NCBI GenBank assembly: GCA_029961075.1
Contig: JASBVL010000047.1
Coordinates: 1 to 45,453, forward strand
DNA: 45,453 nt
Direction: 5' to 3'
Origin: Sphaerobacter sp.
GTDB taxonomy: Bacteria; Chloroflexota; Chloroflexia; Thermomicrobiales; Thermomicrobiaceae
In this document: positions 24,408 through 33,025 of the stretch, in pieces
Layout of the letters: each line of letters begins with the position of its first letter
How positions within the stretch are numbered: the stretch's first letter is position 1
The notes under the pieces: model-generated
The model's input: only the letters and a program-made list of their open reading frames with translations
Told to the model about the DNA's origin: nothing
Databases searched by the model: none
Program-made: the position numbers and the translations under genes

Positions 24408-25284
24408 GGCGGTGCCGGCCGCCAGCAGCCGGCGGTTGTCCGGGAATGCGGTCTGGGCGCTGCTGCTCAGCCTCCCGCTGCTGTGGCTGCTAGTCTTCCT
24501 CATCGTGCCGGTGCTCGTGGTGCTGATCGTCAGCTTCTTCCAGCCGACGCTCAGCGGCTTCGAGCGAGCCTTCACGCTCGACAACTATCGTGCCCTGCTG
24601 TCGTCGGGGCCGTTCTTCAGCACCCTCCTGAACACCCTCCTCAGCGCGCTGATCACGACCGTCGTCACCTTCCTGGTCGGCTTCTGGGTGGCCTACTATC
24701 TCGCTCTTGTGGTGCCCAATCTGCGCACGCGCTTCGCGCTCTTCATCATCGCGCTCGCGCCCTTCTTCACCAGCTTCCTCATCCGCGCCGTCGCCTGGAT
24801 CCCGATGATGGGACGCGAGGGCGTGCTCAACTCCGCGCTGCTCTCGCTCGGCATCACCTCGCAGCCGCTCGACTTCCTGCTCTTCTCCAACTTCGCCGTG
24901 CGCGTCGCCATGGCGCAGCTCTACCTGCTCTTCATGATCTCGCCGATCTTCTTCTCGCTCTCGACCATCGAGCCGGCCGTGCTCGAGGCGGCGCGCGACA
25001 TGGGGGCCCGCTGGTGGAGCATCCTCTGGGAGATCCTGCTGCCGCTGGCGCGCCCCGGCATCGTGATCGGCGCCGTCTTCGTCTTCGTGCTCAGCATGGG
25101 CGACTTCGCCACGGTCCGGCTCATCGGCGGCGGCGCCTCCACCTCCGTCGGGCTCTCGATCCAGAACTTCGTGACCTACATGCAGTTTCCCCAGGCGGCC
25201 GCCGCGGCGAGCATCCTTGTCCTGGTGACGGTCCTGGGCGTTGTCCTGCTGCTCCGCTGGGGAGCGATCGGGGAGGAGCTGTGA
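24385..25284 (+). CDS. ABC transporter permease, PotB type
   Basis: A 299-residue integral membrane protein with about six helices, the first at residues about 24-48 (WALLLSLPLLWLLVFLIVPV). The coupling loop reads LEAARDMGARWWSILWEILLPLARPGI. A segment GDFATVRLIGGGASTSVGLSIQNF is typical of PotB-like subunits. The gene overlaps potA-like upstream by 23 nt and shares its stop with the start of the next permease gene, so the three are translated as a block. Confidence 0.93.
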   Translation: MSSYSLPEAVPAASSRRLSGNAVWALLLSLPLLWLLVFLIVPVLVVLIVSFFQPTLSGFERAFTLDNYRALLSSGPFFSTLLNTLLSALITTVVTFLVGFWVAYYLALVVPNLRTRFALFIIALAPFFTSFLIRAVAWIPMMGREGVLNSALLSLGITSQPLDFLLFSNFAVRVAMAQLYLLFMISPIFFSLSTIEPAVLEAARDMGARWWSILWEILLPLARPGIVIGAVFVFVLSMGDFATVRLIGGGASTSVGLSIQNFVTYMQFPQAAAAASILVLVTVLGVVLLLRWGAIGEEL

Positions 25285-26114
25285 TGCGCACGCGCGGGCG
25301 CTGGTTCAATCGCTTCCTCGGTCTCTACTTCGCCCTCATCCTCCTCTTCCTCTACGGCCCGATCCTGGTCATGGCCGTCCTCTCCTTCCAGGGGCCGCAG
25401 GGCGGCATGACCTTCCCCATGCGCGGCGTCGGGCTCCACTGGTGGACGCGCCTGTTTGAGGTGCGCGCTTCCGAGCTCCAGGAGGCCATCATCCGCACCC
25501 TGCTGGTGGCCGTGGAGACCGGCGCCATCGCCGCGCTCTTCAGCGTCGTGATCGCCTTCGCCTATCGCCGGCGCCTGCCCGGCTCGTCGGCCCTGCTCCC
25601 CATGGTCTTGCTCGCGCTCATGACGCCGGGCATCCTGCTCGGGCTCGGCATGAGCCTCTGGTGGCGCATCCTCAACTTCCAGCCCGGGCACCTCGCCCTC
25701 CTCGGCGTCCACGTCGTCTGGGCGCTGCCCTTCGCCTTCCTGGTCATGATCGCCGTGCTGAACCGCTTCGACCCGCGCGTGGAGGAGTCGGCGCGCGACC
25801 TCGGCGCCAGCGAGGCCCGCACCTTCTTCGAGATCGTGCTCCCGATCATCTGGCCGGGCATCCTCAGCGCCGCGCTCTTCGGCTTCACCCTCTCGCTGAA
25901 CGAGTTCGAGCGCAGCGTCCTGGTGACCTCGCAGAACACCCTGCCCTTGCAGCTCTGGGCGATGCTGACGGTCCAGATCATCGAGCCGGACCTCTACGCG
26001 CTCGGGACCCTGACGGTCCTCATCACCTTCGTCATCGTGGCCGCGCTCTTCATCCCGACGGTGATCGGCCAGTTCCGCCGCCTGGGCGGCGCAACGCCGC
26101 CGAGCGAGGAGTGA
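25284..26114 (+). CDS. ABC transporter permease, PotC type
   Basis: A 276-residue membrane permease with about six helices. The coupling loop is VEESARDLGASEARTFFEIVLPIIWPGI, followed by the PotC-like SLNEFERSVLVTSQNTLPLQLW. ATG 25284 overlaps the TGA of the upstream permease gene by one base (TGATG). It partners PotB to form the channel. The L-asparaginase gene starts 30 nt downstream on the same strand, which suggests the import and asparaginase steps are coexpressed. Confidence 0.93.
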   Translation: MRTRGRWFNRFLGLYFALILLFLYGPILVMAVLSFQGPQGGMTFPMRGVGLHWWTRLFEVRASELQEAIIRTLLVAVETGAIAALFSVVIAFAYRRRLPGSSALLPMVLLALMTPGILLGLGMSLWWRILNFQPGHLALLGVHVVWALPFAFLVMIAVLNRFDPRVEESARDLGASEARTFFEIVLPIIWPGILSAALFGFTLSLNEFERSVLVTSQNTLPLQLWAMLTVQIIEPDLYALGTLTVLITFVIVAALFIPTVIGQFRRLGGATPPSEE

Positions 26115-26144
26115 GCCCGGGTTGGTGACGGAGGGGAGGGGAGT

Positions 26145-27131
26145 ATGCCGGTCGTCCACATCGTGACCACGGGGGGCACCATCGCCAGCCGCATTGATCC
26201 CGTCACCGGCGCTGCCGTCCCGGTGGTGGCCGCCGACGAGCTCGTCGCGCAGGTGCCCGCCCTGGCGACGCTCGCCGAGATCCGCGTGACCGAGTTCGGC
26301 CTGCTCGGCAGTTGGAACATGACCCCGGCGCTGATGGCCGGCCTGGCGCGCACCGTCCGCGCGCTGCTCGCCGAGCCGGAGACGGCCGGCGTGGTGGTCA
26401 CGCACGGCACCGACACCATGGAGGAGTCCGCCTTCGCCCTCAGCCTCCTGCTGGGCGAGGCCGGACCGGTCGTCTTCACCGGCGCGATGCTCAACGCCAG
26501 CGAGCCGGGCTTCGACGGGCCGCGCAACCTCCTGGCCGCCGTCCGGGTGGCGGCCGACCCCGCCGCGCGGGCGCTCGGCACCGTAGTGGCGCTGAACAAC
26601 GAGATCCACGCCGCCCGCGCGGTGACCAAGCGCCACACCACCGCGCTCAACACCTTCGTCTCGCCCGGCCGCGGCCCGCTCGGCCTCATCGACGACCGCG
26701 GCGTCTGGCTGCGTCAGCGGCCGGCGCCGTCCCCGCCGCTCCCCCTGGTCGAGCCCGAGCCGCGCGTCTACCTCGTCAAGATGGCCGCCGGCATGGACGA
26801 CCTTCTGCTGCGCGCCGCGCTGCAAGGGGGCGCCCGCGGCGTCGTCGTCGAGGCGTCCGGCACCGGCAACGTCTATGCGCCGTGGGAGGCCGCCATCGCC
26901 GACCTGCTCGCCGCCGGCATCCCGGTGGTCGTCGTCTCCCGCTGCCTGGATGGCCGGGTGACCTTCACCTACGGCGGGCCCGGGGGCGGACGGGCGCTCC
27001 AGGATCTCGGCGTCGTGCCCGGTGGCGATCTGACCGGGCCGAAGGCGCGCCTCGCCCTGATGTTCGCCCTCGGCGCCGGTTGGGATCACGACCGCATCCG
27101 GGCCTACTTCGCAGCCCTGACCGCCACCTAG
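26145..27131 (+). CDS. L-asparaginase (type I/II fold)
   Basis: A 328-residue asparaginase/glutaminase-family enzyme, hydrolysing asparagine or a related amide to acid and ammonia. The first catalytic Thr is Thr12 in TGGTIAS; the second motif is HGTDTMEE with Thr89 and Asp90; a Lys follows in AVTKRHTTALNTF, where the family has its catalytic Lys. There is no signal peptide, so it is cytoplasmic. GGAGGGGAG precedes ATG 26145. Position directly after a complete importer suggests it acts on the imported compound or on a product of the imide-hydrolase-like enzyme. Homologues are also called amidases of other substrates, so the exact substrate is open. Confidence 0.93.
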   Translation: MPVVHIVTTGGTIASRIDPVTGAAVPVVAADELVAQVPALATLAEIRVTEFGLLGSWNMTPALMAGLARTVRALLAEPETAGVVVTHGTDTMEESAFALSLLLGEAGPVVFTGAMLNASEPGFDGPRNLLAAVRVAADPAARALGTVVALNNEIHAARAVTKRHTTALNTFVSPGRGPLGLIDDRGVWLRQRPAPSPPLPLVEPEPRVYLVKMAAGMDDLLLRAALQGGARGVVVEASGTGNVYAPWEAAIADLLAAGIPVVVVSRCLDGRVTFTYGGPGGGRALQDLGVVPGGDLTGPKARLALMFALGAGWDHDRIRAYFAALTAT

Positions 27132-27141
27132 CCCCGGTCCG

Positions 27142-28470
27142 CTACGGCATCTTCCGTACGGCCGGCAGGGCCCAGGCGGCGGCCAGGGAGAACAGCGTCA
27201 CCACCCCGGCGCCGAGCGCCACGGCGACGGGCACCGTGGTCCGGGCGCCCAGGCTGCCGACCAGCAGCTGCCCCAGCGGCATCAACCCCATGGGGACCAG
27301 GGTGTAGGCCGCCATCACCCGGCCGCGCAGCTCGCCCGGCACGGTGAGCTGCAGCAGCGTGTTCGTCAGGCCCATGTTCAGCGTCTGCGCCGCCCCGACG
27401 AGGACCAGCAGCAGCAGCGAGGGGAGGTACCAGCGCGAGCCGGCGAAGAGGAGGAGGCTGGCGCCGAACAGCGCCGTGATCAGGATCAGCAGCTCGCCCT
27501 TGCGCCGCGACGCGCCCAGCGGCGCCACGGCAATCGCCCCGGCCAGCGCCCCGATCCCGTTGGCCGCCATCAGCACACCGTAGCCCGTCGGCCCGGTGCC
27601 TAGCACGTCCTGCGCGAAGACCGGCATGAACTGCAGGTACGGCCGGCCGAAGAAGGTCGCCACGCCGATGACCAGCATCAGCCCCCAGATGCGGGGGTCG
27701 CCGCGCATGTAGCGCAGCCCGGCCGCCAGGTTCTGCGCGATCGACTCCCGCACGTTCCCCTTCGGCGGCTGCGGCGGCATGCGCCCCACCACCCACAGCA
27801 CCGCGACGTAGCTCGCGCCGTTGAGCAGGAAGGCCCCGGCCGTGCCGACGGCCGCGACCAGCAGCCCGGCCAGGGCCGGGCCGACCACCGCCGCCCCGTT
27901 CCAGGCCGCCGAGTTGAGCCCCACCGCGCTGGGGATGTTCTCCTTGCCCACCAGATCCGGCACCAGCGCCTGCCGCGTCGGGTTGTCGAGCGCCATGACC
28001 GCGGCGCTGGCGAAGGCGATGACCAGGATGTGCCAGATGGCCACCACCCCGAACAGGTCGAGCAGGCCCAGCAGCAGCGCCAGCAGCCCGGCCGTCGCCT
28101 GGGTGAACAGCAGCATCCGGCGGCGATCCACCCGGTCCGCCAGCACCCCGCCGACCAGCGTGATCGACAGCGCCGGGATGGCCCGCATCAGACCGACCAG
28201 CCCCAGGTAGAAGGCCGAGTCGGTGAGCTGCAGGATGAGCCAGCCCTGGGCCACCATCTGCATCCAACTGCCGATGTTGGACACGATGCTGGCCAGCCAG
28301 AACTCCCGGTAGACCGGGACGCTCAGCGCCCCGCCGCCGCGGAGCGAGATGGCACGGCCCAGGGCCAGCCGCGTGCTGAGCTCGCTGAGCACGCCCAGCC
28401 GCCGCTGCCGCCGGATGCGATCCCGGCGGTCCTGTGGGGATTCCGGCCCCCCGCGTGTCTTGGTCTCCAT
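27142..28470 (-). CDS. MFS transporter (EntS/MFS_3-like exporter)
   Basis: A 442-residue major facilitator with about twelve helices. The fold begins at about residue 50 after a basic cytoplasmic leader; features are REFWLASIVSNIGSWMQMVAQGWLIL, the loop 2-3 motif GGVLADRVDRRRMLL and ALVPDLVGKENIPSAVGLNSAAWNGAAVVGPALAG, all characteristic of the EntS-type exporter branch. Substrates in this branch include siderophores and drugs; none can be assigned here. It ends 10 nt from the convergent asparaginase stop, and follows the HD phosphohydrolase gene by 33 nt. Confidence 0.92.
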   Translation of the reverse strand: METKTRGGPESPQDRRDRIRRQRRLGVLSELSTRLALGRAISLRGGGALSVPVYREFWLASIVSNIGSWMQMVAQGWLILQLTDSAFYLGLVGLMRAIPALSITLVGGVLADRVDRRRMLLFTQATAGLLALLLGLLDLFGVVAIWHILVIAFASAAVMALDNPTRQALVPDLVGKENIPSAVGLNSAAWNGAAVVGPALAGLLVAAVGTAGAFLLNGASYVAVLWVVGRMPPQPPKGNVRESIAQNLAAGLRYMRGDPRIWGLMLVIGVATFFGRPYLQFMPVFAQDVLGTGPTGYGVLMAANGIGALAGAIAVAPLGASRRKGELLILITALFGASLLLFAGSRWYLPSLLLLVLVGAAQTLNMGLTNTLLQLTVPGELRGRVMAAYTLVPMGLMPLGQLLVGSLGARTTVPVAVALGAGVVTLFSLAAAWALPAVRKMP

Positions 28471-28503
28471 CCTCTCCCCAATCCACGCGGCGCGCCGGGT
28501 CGA

Positions 28504-29127
28504 TCACCCGACGCCAAAGCGCGCCTGGATGGCGGCGAGGAGGTCGCGGAGCCGCGGCTCGGTGACGGCCTCCTCCGTGCCGATGCGGAACGATTCGATG
28601 ATGAGATCGGGCTGCGCGGCGCGGTACTCGAGGGCCTGGAGCCAGGTCTCCAGCTTGTCGGCCTGGCGCACCAGGCGGGCCGTCGCCGTCTCGCCCGCGG
28701 CGTACTCTTCCCAGGCAGCCATGAGCCGCCGGGCCAACGACGCCGGCAGCGCGGCCGTAATCTGCCGCATCGCCGCCGCCTCCGCCGCCCGCTTGGCCTG
28801 CTCGGCCGCCGCCGAGTAGGCCGGCCGCTGACGGAAGATGGCCTCCCGGTCGGCGTCGGGCGCGGCTAGCGCGTCGTCGAACGGCGTTGCGTCGCCGGCG
28901 ATCGCCTCGGGCAGGTCGTGGACCAGGGCGAGGGTCAGCGCGTGGGCCAAGTCGATCGCCGGGTCCTCCGCGGCCAGCAGGAGCACCAGGAGCGCCAGGC
29001 GGTAGCTGTGGTCGGCTACCGACTCCGGGGCCGGGACGCCCCGGTCGACCCAGCCCTGGCGGGGCAGCCGCTTGAGCGCGCCGGCGTGCGCCAGCGCGTG
29101 GAGGATCCCTTCCCAGCCGCCGGTCAT
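28504..29127 (-). CDS. HD-domain phosphohydrolase (YfbR-like 5'-nucleotidase)
   Basis: A 207-residue HD-superfamily metal-dependent phosphohydrolase. The metal site reads His40 (VADHSYR), His70-Asp71 (LVHDLPEA) and Asp157 (RQADKLE), with Glu74 and Asp79 nearby as in YfbR 5'-deoxynucleotidases. A leading LPRQGWVDRGVP carries the conserved Arg and Trp of that group. It probably hydrolyses (deoxy)nucleoside 5'-monophosphates. The gene sits between the fumarylacetoacetase-family gene (43 nt) and the MFS gene (33 nt) and is probably in the same transcript. Confidence 0.88.
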   Translation of the reverse strand: MTGGWEGILHALAHAGALKRLPRQGWVDRGVPAPESVADHSYRLALLVLLLAAEDPAIDLAHALTLALVHDLPEAIAGDATPFDDALAAPDADREAIFRQRPAYSAAAEQAKRAAEAAAMRQITAALPASLARRLMAAWEEYAAGETATARLVRQADKLETWLQALEYRAAQPDLIIESFRIGTEEAVTEPRLRDLLAAIQARFGVG

Positions 29128-29170
29128 GCCATGCGTCCACCCTCCGGTCGTCGCCCGCGCCGCGGCGCCC

Positions 29171-29956
29171 TCACTCCCGGGCGCGGGTCGTGTTGCGCAG
29201 CGTGCCGATGCCCTCGATCTCCACCTCGATCGTGTCCCCCGGCTGCATCGGCCCGACGCCCTCCGGCGTCCCGGTCATGATGACGTCGCCCGGCTCCAGC
29301 GTCATCACGTGCGAGATGAAGCTGACCAGGAAGGCCGGCGGGAAGATCATGTTGCTGGTGCGGCTCTGCTGCCGGACCTCCCCGTTCAGGCGCGACTGGA
29401 TGGCGAGATCCCCCGGGTCCAGCTCCGTCTCGATCACCGGGCCGAGCGGGCAGAAGGTGTCGAAGCCCTTGGCCCGCACCCACTGGCCGTCCTTGCGCTG
29501 GTAGTCCCGGTGGCTGACGTCGTTGCCGCAGGTGTAGCCCAGCACGTAGTCGAGCGCCTGCGCCTCCGGCACGCGGCTGGCCCGCCGGCCGATGACGATG
29601 CACAGCTCCGCCTCGTAGTCGATGCGATTGCCTGGCGGCAGCGCGATGACGCCGCCGTGCGGCAGGAGCGCGCTGGTCGGCTTCATGAAGAGCACCGGCT
29701 CGTCCGGCACCTGGCGCGTCGGGTCGTTCTCGGTCACATGGAGCGCGTAGTTGAGCCCCACCGCCACGATCTTGCCTGGCGCCACCGGCGGCAGCAGCGC
29801 GCCGCGCTGGGCCAGTGCCTCGAGTTCCCCGACGGCCTCCCCGCGGCGCAGCGCGCCGGGCCCCGCGAAGACATCCCCCTCGGCCCGGTACACGATCCCG
29901 TCCTCGACGATGCCGAGCTGGGCGTGACCACTGTCCAGGAAGCGTGCGATCTTCAT
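29171..29956 (-). CDS. Fumarylacetoacetate hydrolase family protein
   Basis: A 261-residue FAH-fold enzyme. Motifs: KIVAVGLNYALHVTEN, KPTSALLPHGG, IDYEAELCIVIGRRA carrying the acidic metal ligands, GYTCGNDVSHRDYQRKDGQW, KGFDTFCPLGP, and MTGTPEGVGPMQPGDTIEVEIEGIG. Members cleave or decarboxylate beta-keto acids in catabolism of aromatic or sugar acids (for example fumarylpyruvate, 2-oxo-hept-3-ene-dioate) or act as oxaloacetate decarboxylases. No aromatic pathway genes are nearby, so a general oxaloacetate/acylpyruvate role is likely. GGAGGGGG lies just before ATG 29956. Confidence 0.92.
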   Translation of the reverse strand: MKIARFLDSGHAQLGIVEDGIVYRAEGDVFAGPGALRRGEAVGELEALAQRGALLPPVAPGKIVAVGLNYALHVTENDPTRQVPDEPVLFMKPTSALLPHGGVIALPPGNRIDYEAELCIVIGRRASRVPEAQALDYVLGYTCGNDVSHRDYQRKDGQWVRAKGFDTFCPLGPVIETELDPGDLAIQSRLNGEVRQQSRTSNMIFPPAFLVSFISHVMTLEPGDVIMTGTPEGVGPMQPGDTIEVEIEGIGTLRNTTRARE

Positions 29957-30078
29957 GCGTCCCCCTCCGCCGCGTGCCTTCTACCCAGTTGCGAGCCGAA
30001 CCCCACCTATCCTAACAGACCCCGCCGCCCGCCACCCGCGGGTGCCGGGTCCCCAGCGTCCCCGGGCGCCGCCACGGC

Positions 30079-30726
30079 CTAGAGGAACAGCCGCTCGAGC
30101 TGCTCGTCCCGCCCGGCGACGATCAGCTCGTCCTGGGCCGTCAGGCGCTCGCTGCCGTGTGGGTTCACGATCACCTTGTCGCCGCGCCGGAGGAAGAGGG
30201 GAGTGACGCCGTAGCGCCCGCGCAGCTCCAACTCGTCGAGCGTCTTGCCGGCGCAGGCCGCCACCGAGACCTTGGCCAGCCCGTAGCCCGGCCCCACATC
30301 GAAGTAGTCGCTGACCGTGAGCGGCATCGTCAGGCTGTGGGCCACGCGGGTGCCCGTCTCCGTCTCCGGAAAGATCACCCGATCGGCCCCCACCATCCGC
30401 AGGATCTCCCCGTGGAGGGGGTGCTGCGCCTTGGACACCACCAGCTTGACGCCCAGGCGCTTCAGCAGCGCCGTCGCCAGGATGCTCGAGCGCTCGTCGG
30501 TGCCGATGGCGACCACCGCGGCGTCGAAGTCGCGCGCCCCGAGCTGGGTCAGCGTCTCCTGGTCGGCCACATCGGCCACGATCGCCTCGGTGACCTCGTC
30601 CGCGATCGCCTCGATCGAGCGCGGGTCGCGGTCGACCGCCAGGACCTCGTGCCCGAGCCGCTCCAGCTCCCGCGCCACCGCGCTCCCGAAGCGCCCGACC
30701 CCCAGCACCATCACCTGCCGTCCCAC
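30079..30726 (-). CDS. ktrA: KtrA-type potassium channel regulatory subunit (RCK)
   Basis: A 215-residue cytoplasmic RCK protein. The Rossmann motif GVGRFGSAVAREL and VDRDPRSIEAIAD bind nucleotide; the N-terminal domain ends near VIFPETETGTRVAHSLT, and an RCK_C domain with LRRGDKVIVNPHGSERLTAQDELIVAGRDEQL follows. It forms the ring that gates KtrB in response to ATP/ADP or cyclic-di-AMP. The GTG start at 30726 is preceded by GAGAGGGGA. Its gene follows ktrB by 14 nt. Confidence 0.94.
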   Translation of the reverse strand: MGRQVMVLGVGRFGSAVARELERLGHEVLAVDRDPRSIEAIADEVTEAIVADVADQETLTQLGARDFDAAVVAIGTDERSSILATALLKRLGVKLVVSKAQHPLHGEILRMVGADRVIFPETETGTRVAHSLTMPLTVSDYFDVGPGYGLAKVSVAACAGKTLDELELRGRYGVTPLFLRRGDKVIVNPHGSERLTAQDELIVAGRDEQLERLFL

Positions 30727-30740
30727 CGGACCGTCCCCTC

Positions 30741-32189
30741 TCAGCCGATCTTGACGTGCTCTCGTGCATAGCGGATGCCGCGCGGGGTCGGGCGCGCCGC
30801 CAGCGCCAGCGCCAGCGTCAGCGGCCCGAGGCGCCCCACGAACATGATCGCGATCAGGAGGAGCCGCGAGCCGGGGCCCAGCCTGGGCGTGATGCCGGTC
30901 GAGAGCCCCACCGTGCCGAAGCCGGAGACCGTCTCGAAGGCGACGTCAATGACGTTGAAGGGCTCGAACACCGTCAGCCCGAGCGCCACGACGAAGACCG
31001 CCGCGATCGCCAGCAGCGCGATCGCCAGCGCCTGGTAGACCTGCCGATGGGGCACCTCCCGGCCGAAGGCGACCACCGCCTCCCGGCCCTGGACGGCGGC
31101 GGCGATGGCGAAGAAGAGGACGCTGAAGGTCTGGACCTTGACCCCGCCCGCGGTCGAGCCGGACGACCCGCCGATGAACATCAGCGCGATGGTGAAGACC
31201 AGGCTCTGGTCGTGCATCGCGCTGATCGGGATGGAGTTGAAGCCCGCCGTGCGCGGCGTGACGCTGTGGAAGAACCCGTTGAGCAGCCGCTCGGGCCAGG
31301 CGAGCTGGCCCAGCGTGGCCGGGTTGCCCCCCTCCAGCAGCAGCATCCCGACCGTGCCGCCGATCAGGAGCGCCGCGGTCATGCTCAGCACCAGCTTGGT
31401 GTCCAGCGTGAGCCGTCGCCAGGTGCGGCAGCGGGCCAGGTCGGCCAGCGGGGTGTACCCGATGCCGCCGAGGATGATCAGCGTGGCGATGGTCAGCAGG
31501 ATCCAGGTGTCGCCCTGGTAGACGGTCAGGCTGCGGAAGCCGCCGATGATGTCGATCCCGGCATTGTTGAAGGCCGAGACCGCGTGGAACACCGCCCACC
31601 AGAAGGCCCGGCCCGGCGGCATCTCCTGGATGAAGCGCAGGAAGAGGGTCGCGATGCCGAGCGTCTCGATGATCACGGTCAGGAGCGCGATCCGCCGCAG
31701 CAGGTGCAGCACCCCGCCCGGCCCCGGCACGCCGATCGTCATGCCGAGCGCCAGCCGCTCCCGCAGCGTCGCGCGCCGGCCGATCAGCAGCAGGAGCAGG
31801 GTCGAGGTCGTCAGAAACCCGAGGCCGCCGATCTGAATCAGCGCCAGAATGAGGGCCTGCCCCAGCCCGTTCCAGTGCGTGCCGGTATCGACCACCACCA
31901 GCCCCGTCACGCAGACAGCCGAGGTCGCCGTGAAGAGCGCGTCGATGAAGGGAGTCGGCCGGCCGCTGGTGGTGACGAAGGGGAGGGTCAACAGGAGCCC
32001 CCCGACGAGGATGACCCCGCCGAAGCCGAGAACCGGCAGGAGCGCCGGGTGCCGCGGGCGCCAGCGGCGCTTCGGCGCGGACAGCGTGACGGCCTCGGGC
32101 CGGAGCACCGCGCGCCGGATGACCCGATCCCCCGGCCGGCGCACGTACGGATGGGGTGTCTCTGGTCGTGGAGTCTCGGGCTCGCGCAC
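30741..32189 (-). CDS. ktrB: KtrB-type potassium translocating subunit (TrkH family)
   Basis: A 482-residue membrane protein with four pore repeats: SAVCVTGLVVVD, SAFNNAGIDIIG, HSVTPRTAGFNSIP and ETVSGFGTVGLSTG, each with the filter Gly of the TrkH/KtrB fold. It conducts potassium (possibly coupled to sodium) under control of KtrA. The 45-residue basic N-terminus before the first helix is long, and the true start may be one of several GTG codons downstream of 32189. It is divergent from the merR gene across 193 bp. Confidence 0.93.
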   Translation of the reverse strand: MREPETPRPETPHPYVRRPGDRVIRRAVLRPEAVTLSAPKRRWRPRHPALLPVLGFGGVILVGGLLLTLPFVTTSGRPTPFIDALFTATSAVCVTGLVVVDTGTHWNGLGQALILALIQIGGLGFLTTSTLLLLLIGRRATLRERLALGMTIGVPGPGGVLHLLRRIALLTVIIETLGIATLFLRFIQEMPPGRAFWWAVFHAVSAFNNAGIDIIGGFRSLTVYQGDTWILLTIATLIILGGIGYTPLADLARCRTWRRLTLDTKLVLSMTAALLIGGTVGMLLLEGGNPATLGQLAWPERLLNGFFHSVTPRTAGFNSIPISAMHDQSLVFTIALMFIGGSSGSTAGGVKVQTFSVLFFAIAAAVQGREAVVAFGREVPHRQVYQALAIALLAIAAVFVVALGLTVFEPFNVIDVAFETVSGFGTVGLSTGITPRLGPGSRLLLIAIMFVGRLGPLTLALALAARPTPRGIRYAREHVKIG

Positions 32190-32382
32190 TCCTCGATCAG
32201 CCTCACGTCGCTCGGTCGTCCGCTGGCACCGGTCCGTGCGCTGTGTCGCTGGAGCGTAGGCCCCGCCGCGGCCGTTGTCAACCGGTCATGGCCTGTCGGC
32301 GTACCGGGAGGGGCCCGACGAGCGTGAGGATCTAGTGGGGTAGAATGGTGTGATAGGGAACGAAGGGGAGTGTGATAGGAAG
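32190..32382. other. Divergent spacer ktrB / merR
   Basis: Contains a -10-like TAGAAT at 32341-32346 for the merR-type gene but no good -35. The 10-mer GTGTGATAGG occurs twice (32348-32357 and 32370-32379, 22 bp apart), just before ATG 32383, and could be part of a regulator site. No coding region seen. Confidence 0.4.
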
Positions 32383-32877
32383 ATGCGCATCGGCGAGCTC
32401 GCTGCGGAGTTCGGCCTTAATCCCAAGACGCTGCGCTACTATGAAGCCATTGGGCTGCTCGCCGCGCCGCGCCGCACGCCGGCCGGCTACCGGCTCTACG
32501 GCGACGCGGATCGGGAGCGCCTGCGCTTCATGCTCAAGGCGTGGGCGATCGGCCTGACCCTGGAGGAGATTCGCGAGGTGCTCGCCGTCCGTGACGATGG
32601 GCAGCCGCCGTGCGAGCATGTGCTCACCCTGCTCGACCGGAAGCTCGCCGCCGTGGACGAGCAGCTCCGGGCGCTGGCCGAATTCCGGGCGGAGCTCTTG
32701 ACACTCCGCGATACTGCGGCCGGCGCGATGTTCACCGACAGTTGCGTCTGCGGCATCATCGAGCGTCATGAGCCGGCGCAGCGCGACCAGACACCACCCC
32801 TGACCGCCGCGCCGCGGCCCGCACGTCCCCGGCGTCGGGAGCGCCCGCCCGCCCTCGACCGTCATCAACCGGCCTGA
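32383..32877 (+). CDS. MerR-family metal-responsive transcription activator
   Basis: A 164-residue MerR protein. The winged HTH is MRIGELAAEFGLNPKTLRYYEAIGLL with GYRLYGDADRERLRF, then a long dimerisation helix, with Cys77 at its start (PPCEHV) and a C-terminal metal loop with Cys121, Cys123 (SCVCGIIE) and His129. In this family Cys77 plus the loop Cys ligands bind divalent metals (Zn, Cd, Pb), while CueR uses only two loop Cys for Cu(I); the ligand pattern is mixed, so the metal is open. A proline/arginine-rich tail follows residue 130 and is unusual. It precedes its presumed target, a perfect dyad promoter at 32926-32957, and the chaperone-ATPase genes. Confidence 0.92.
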   Translation: MRIGELAAEFGLNPKTLRYYEAIGLLAAPRRTPAGYRLYGDADRERLRFMLKAWAIGLTLEEIREVLAVRDDGQPPCEHVLTLLDRKLAAVDEQLRALAEFRAELLTLRDTAAGAMFTDSCVCGIIERHEPAQRDQTPPLTAAPRPARPRRRERPPALDRHQPA

Positions 32878-32925
32878 CCCCCGCCGGCGCTCGCCTCCTC
32901 CTCAAGCGAGACGAGCGCCGGGCCC

Positions 32926-32957
32926 TTGACCTTCCAGTCGACTGGAAGGTGTACCCT
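32926..32957 (+). promoter_or_regulatory. MerR-type promoter with perfect 22-bp dyad in a 20-bp spacer
   Basis: TTGACC (32926-32931) and TACCCT (32952-32957) are 20 bp apart, the overlong spacer typical of MerR-activated promoters. Within it the arms ACCTTCCAGT (32929-32938) and ACTGGAAGGT (32941-32950) are perfect inverted repeats around CG. The ACCTTCC/GGAAGGT core is the CueR/ZntR-type operator signature. It drives the HMA chaperone and P1B ATPase genes. Confidence 0.88.
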
Positions 32958-33025
32958 CGCGCCATGGCAGTGCGAGACCGGTCGGCGACGCCGGCCCACC
33001 GTCTCCGCGGGAGGAGCATCACGCG

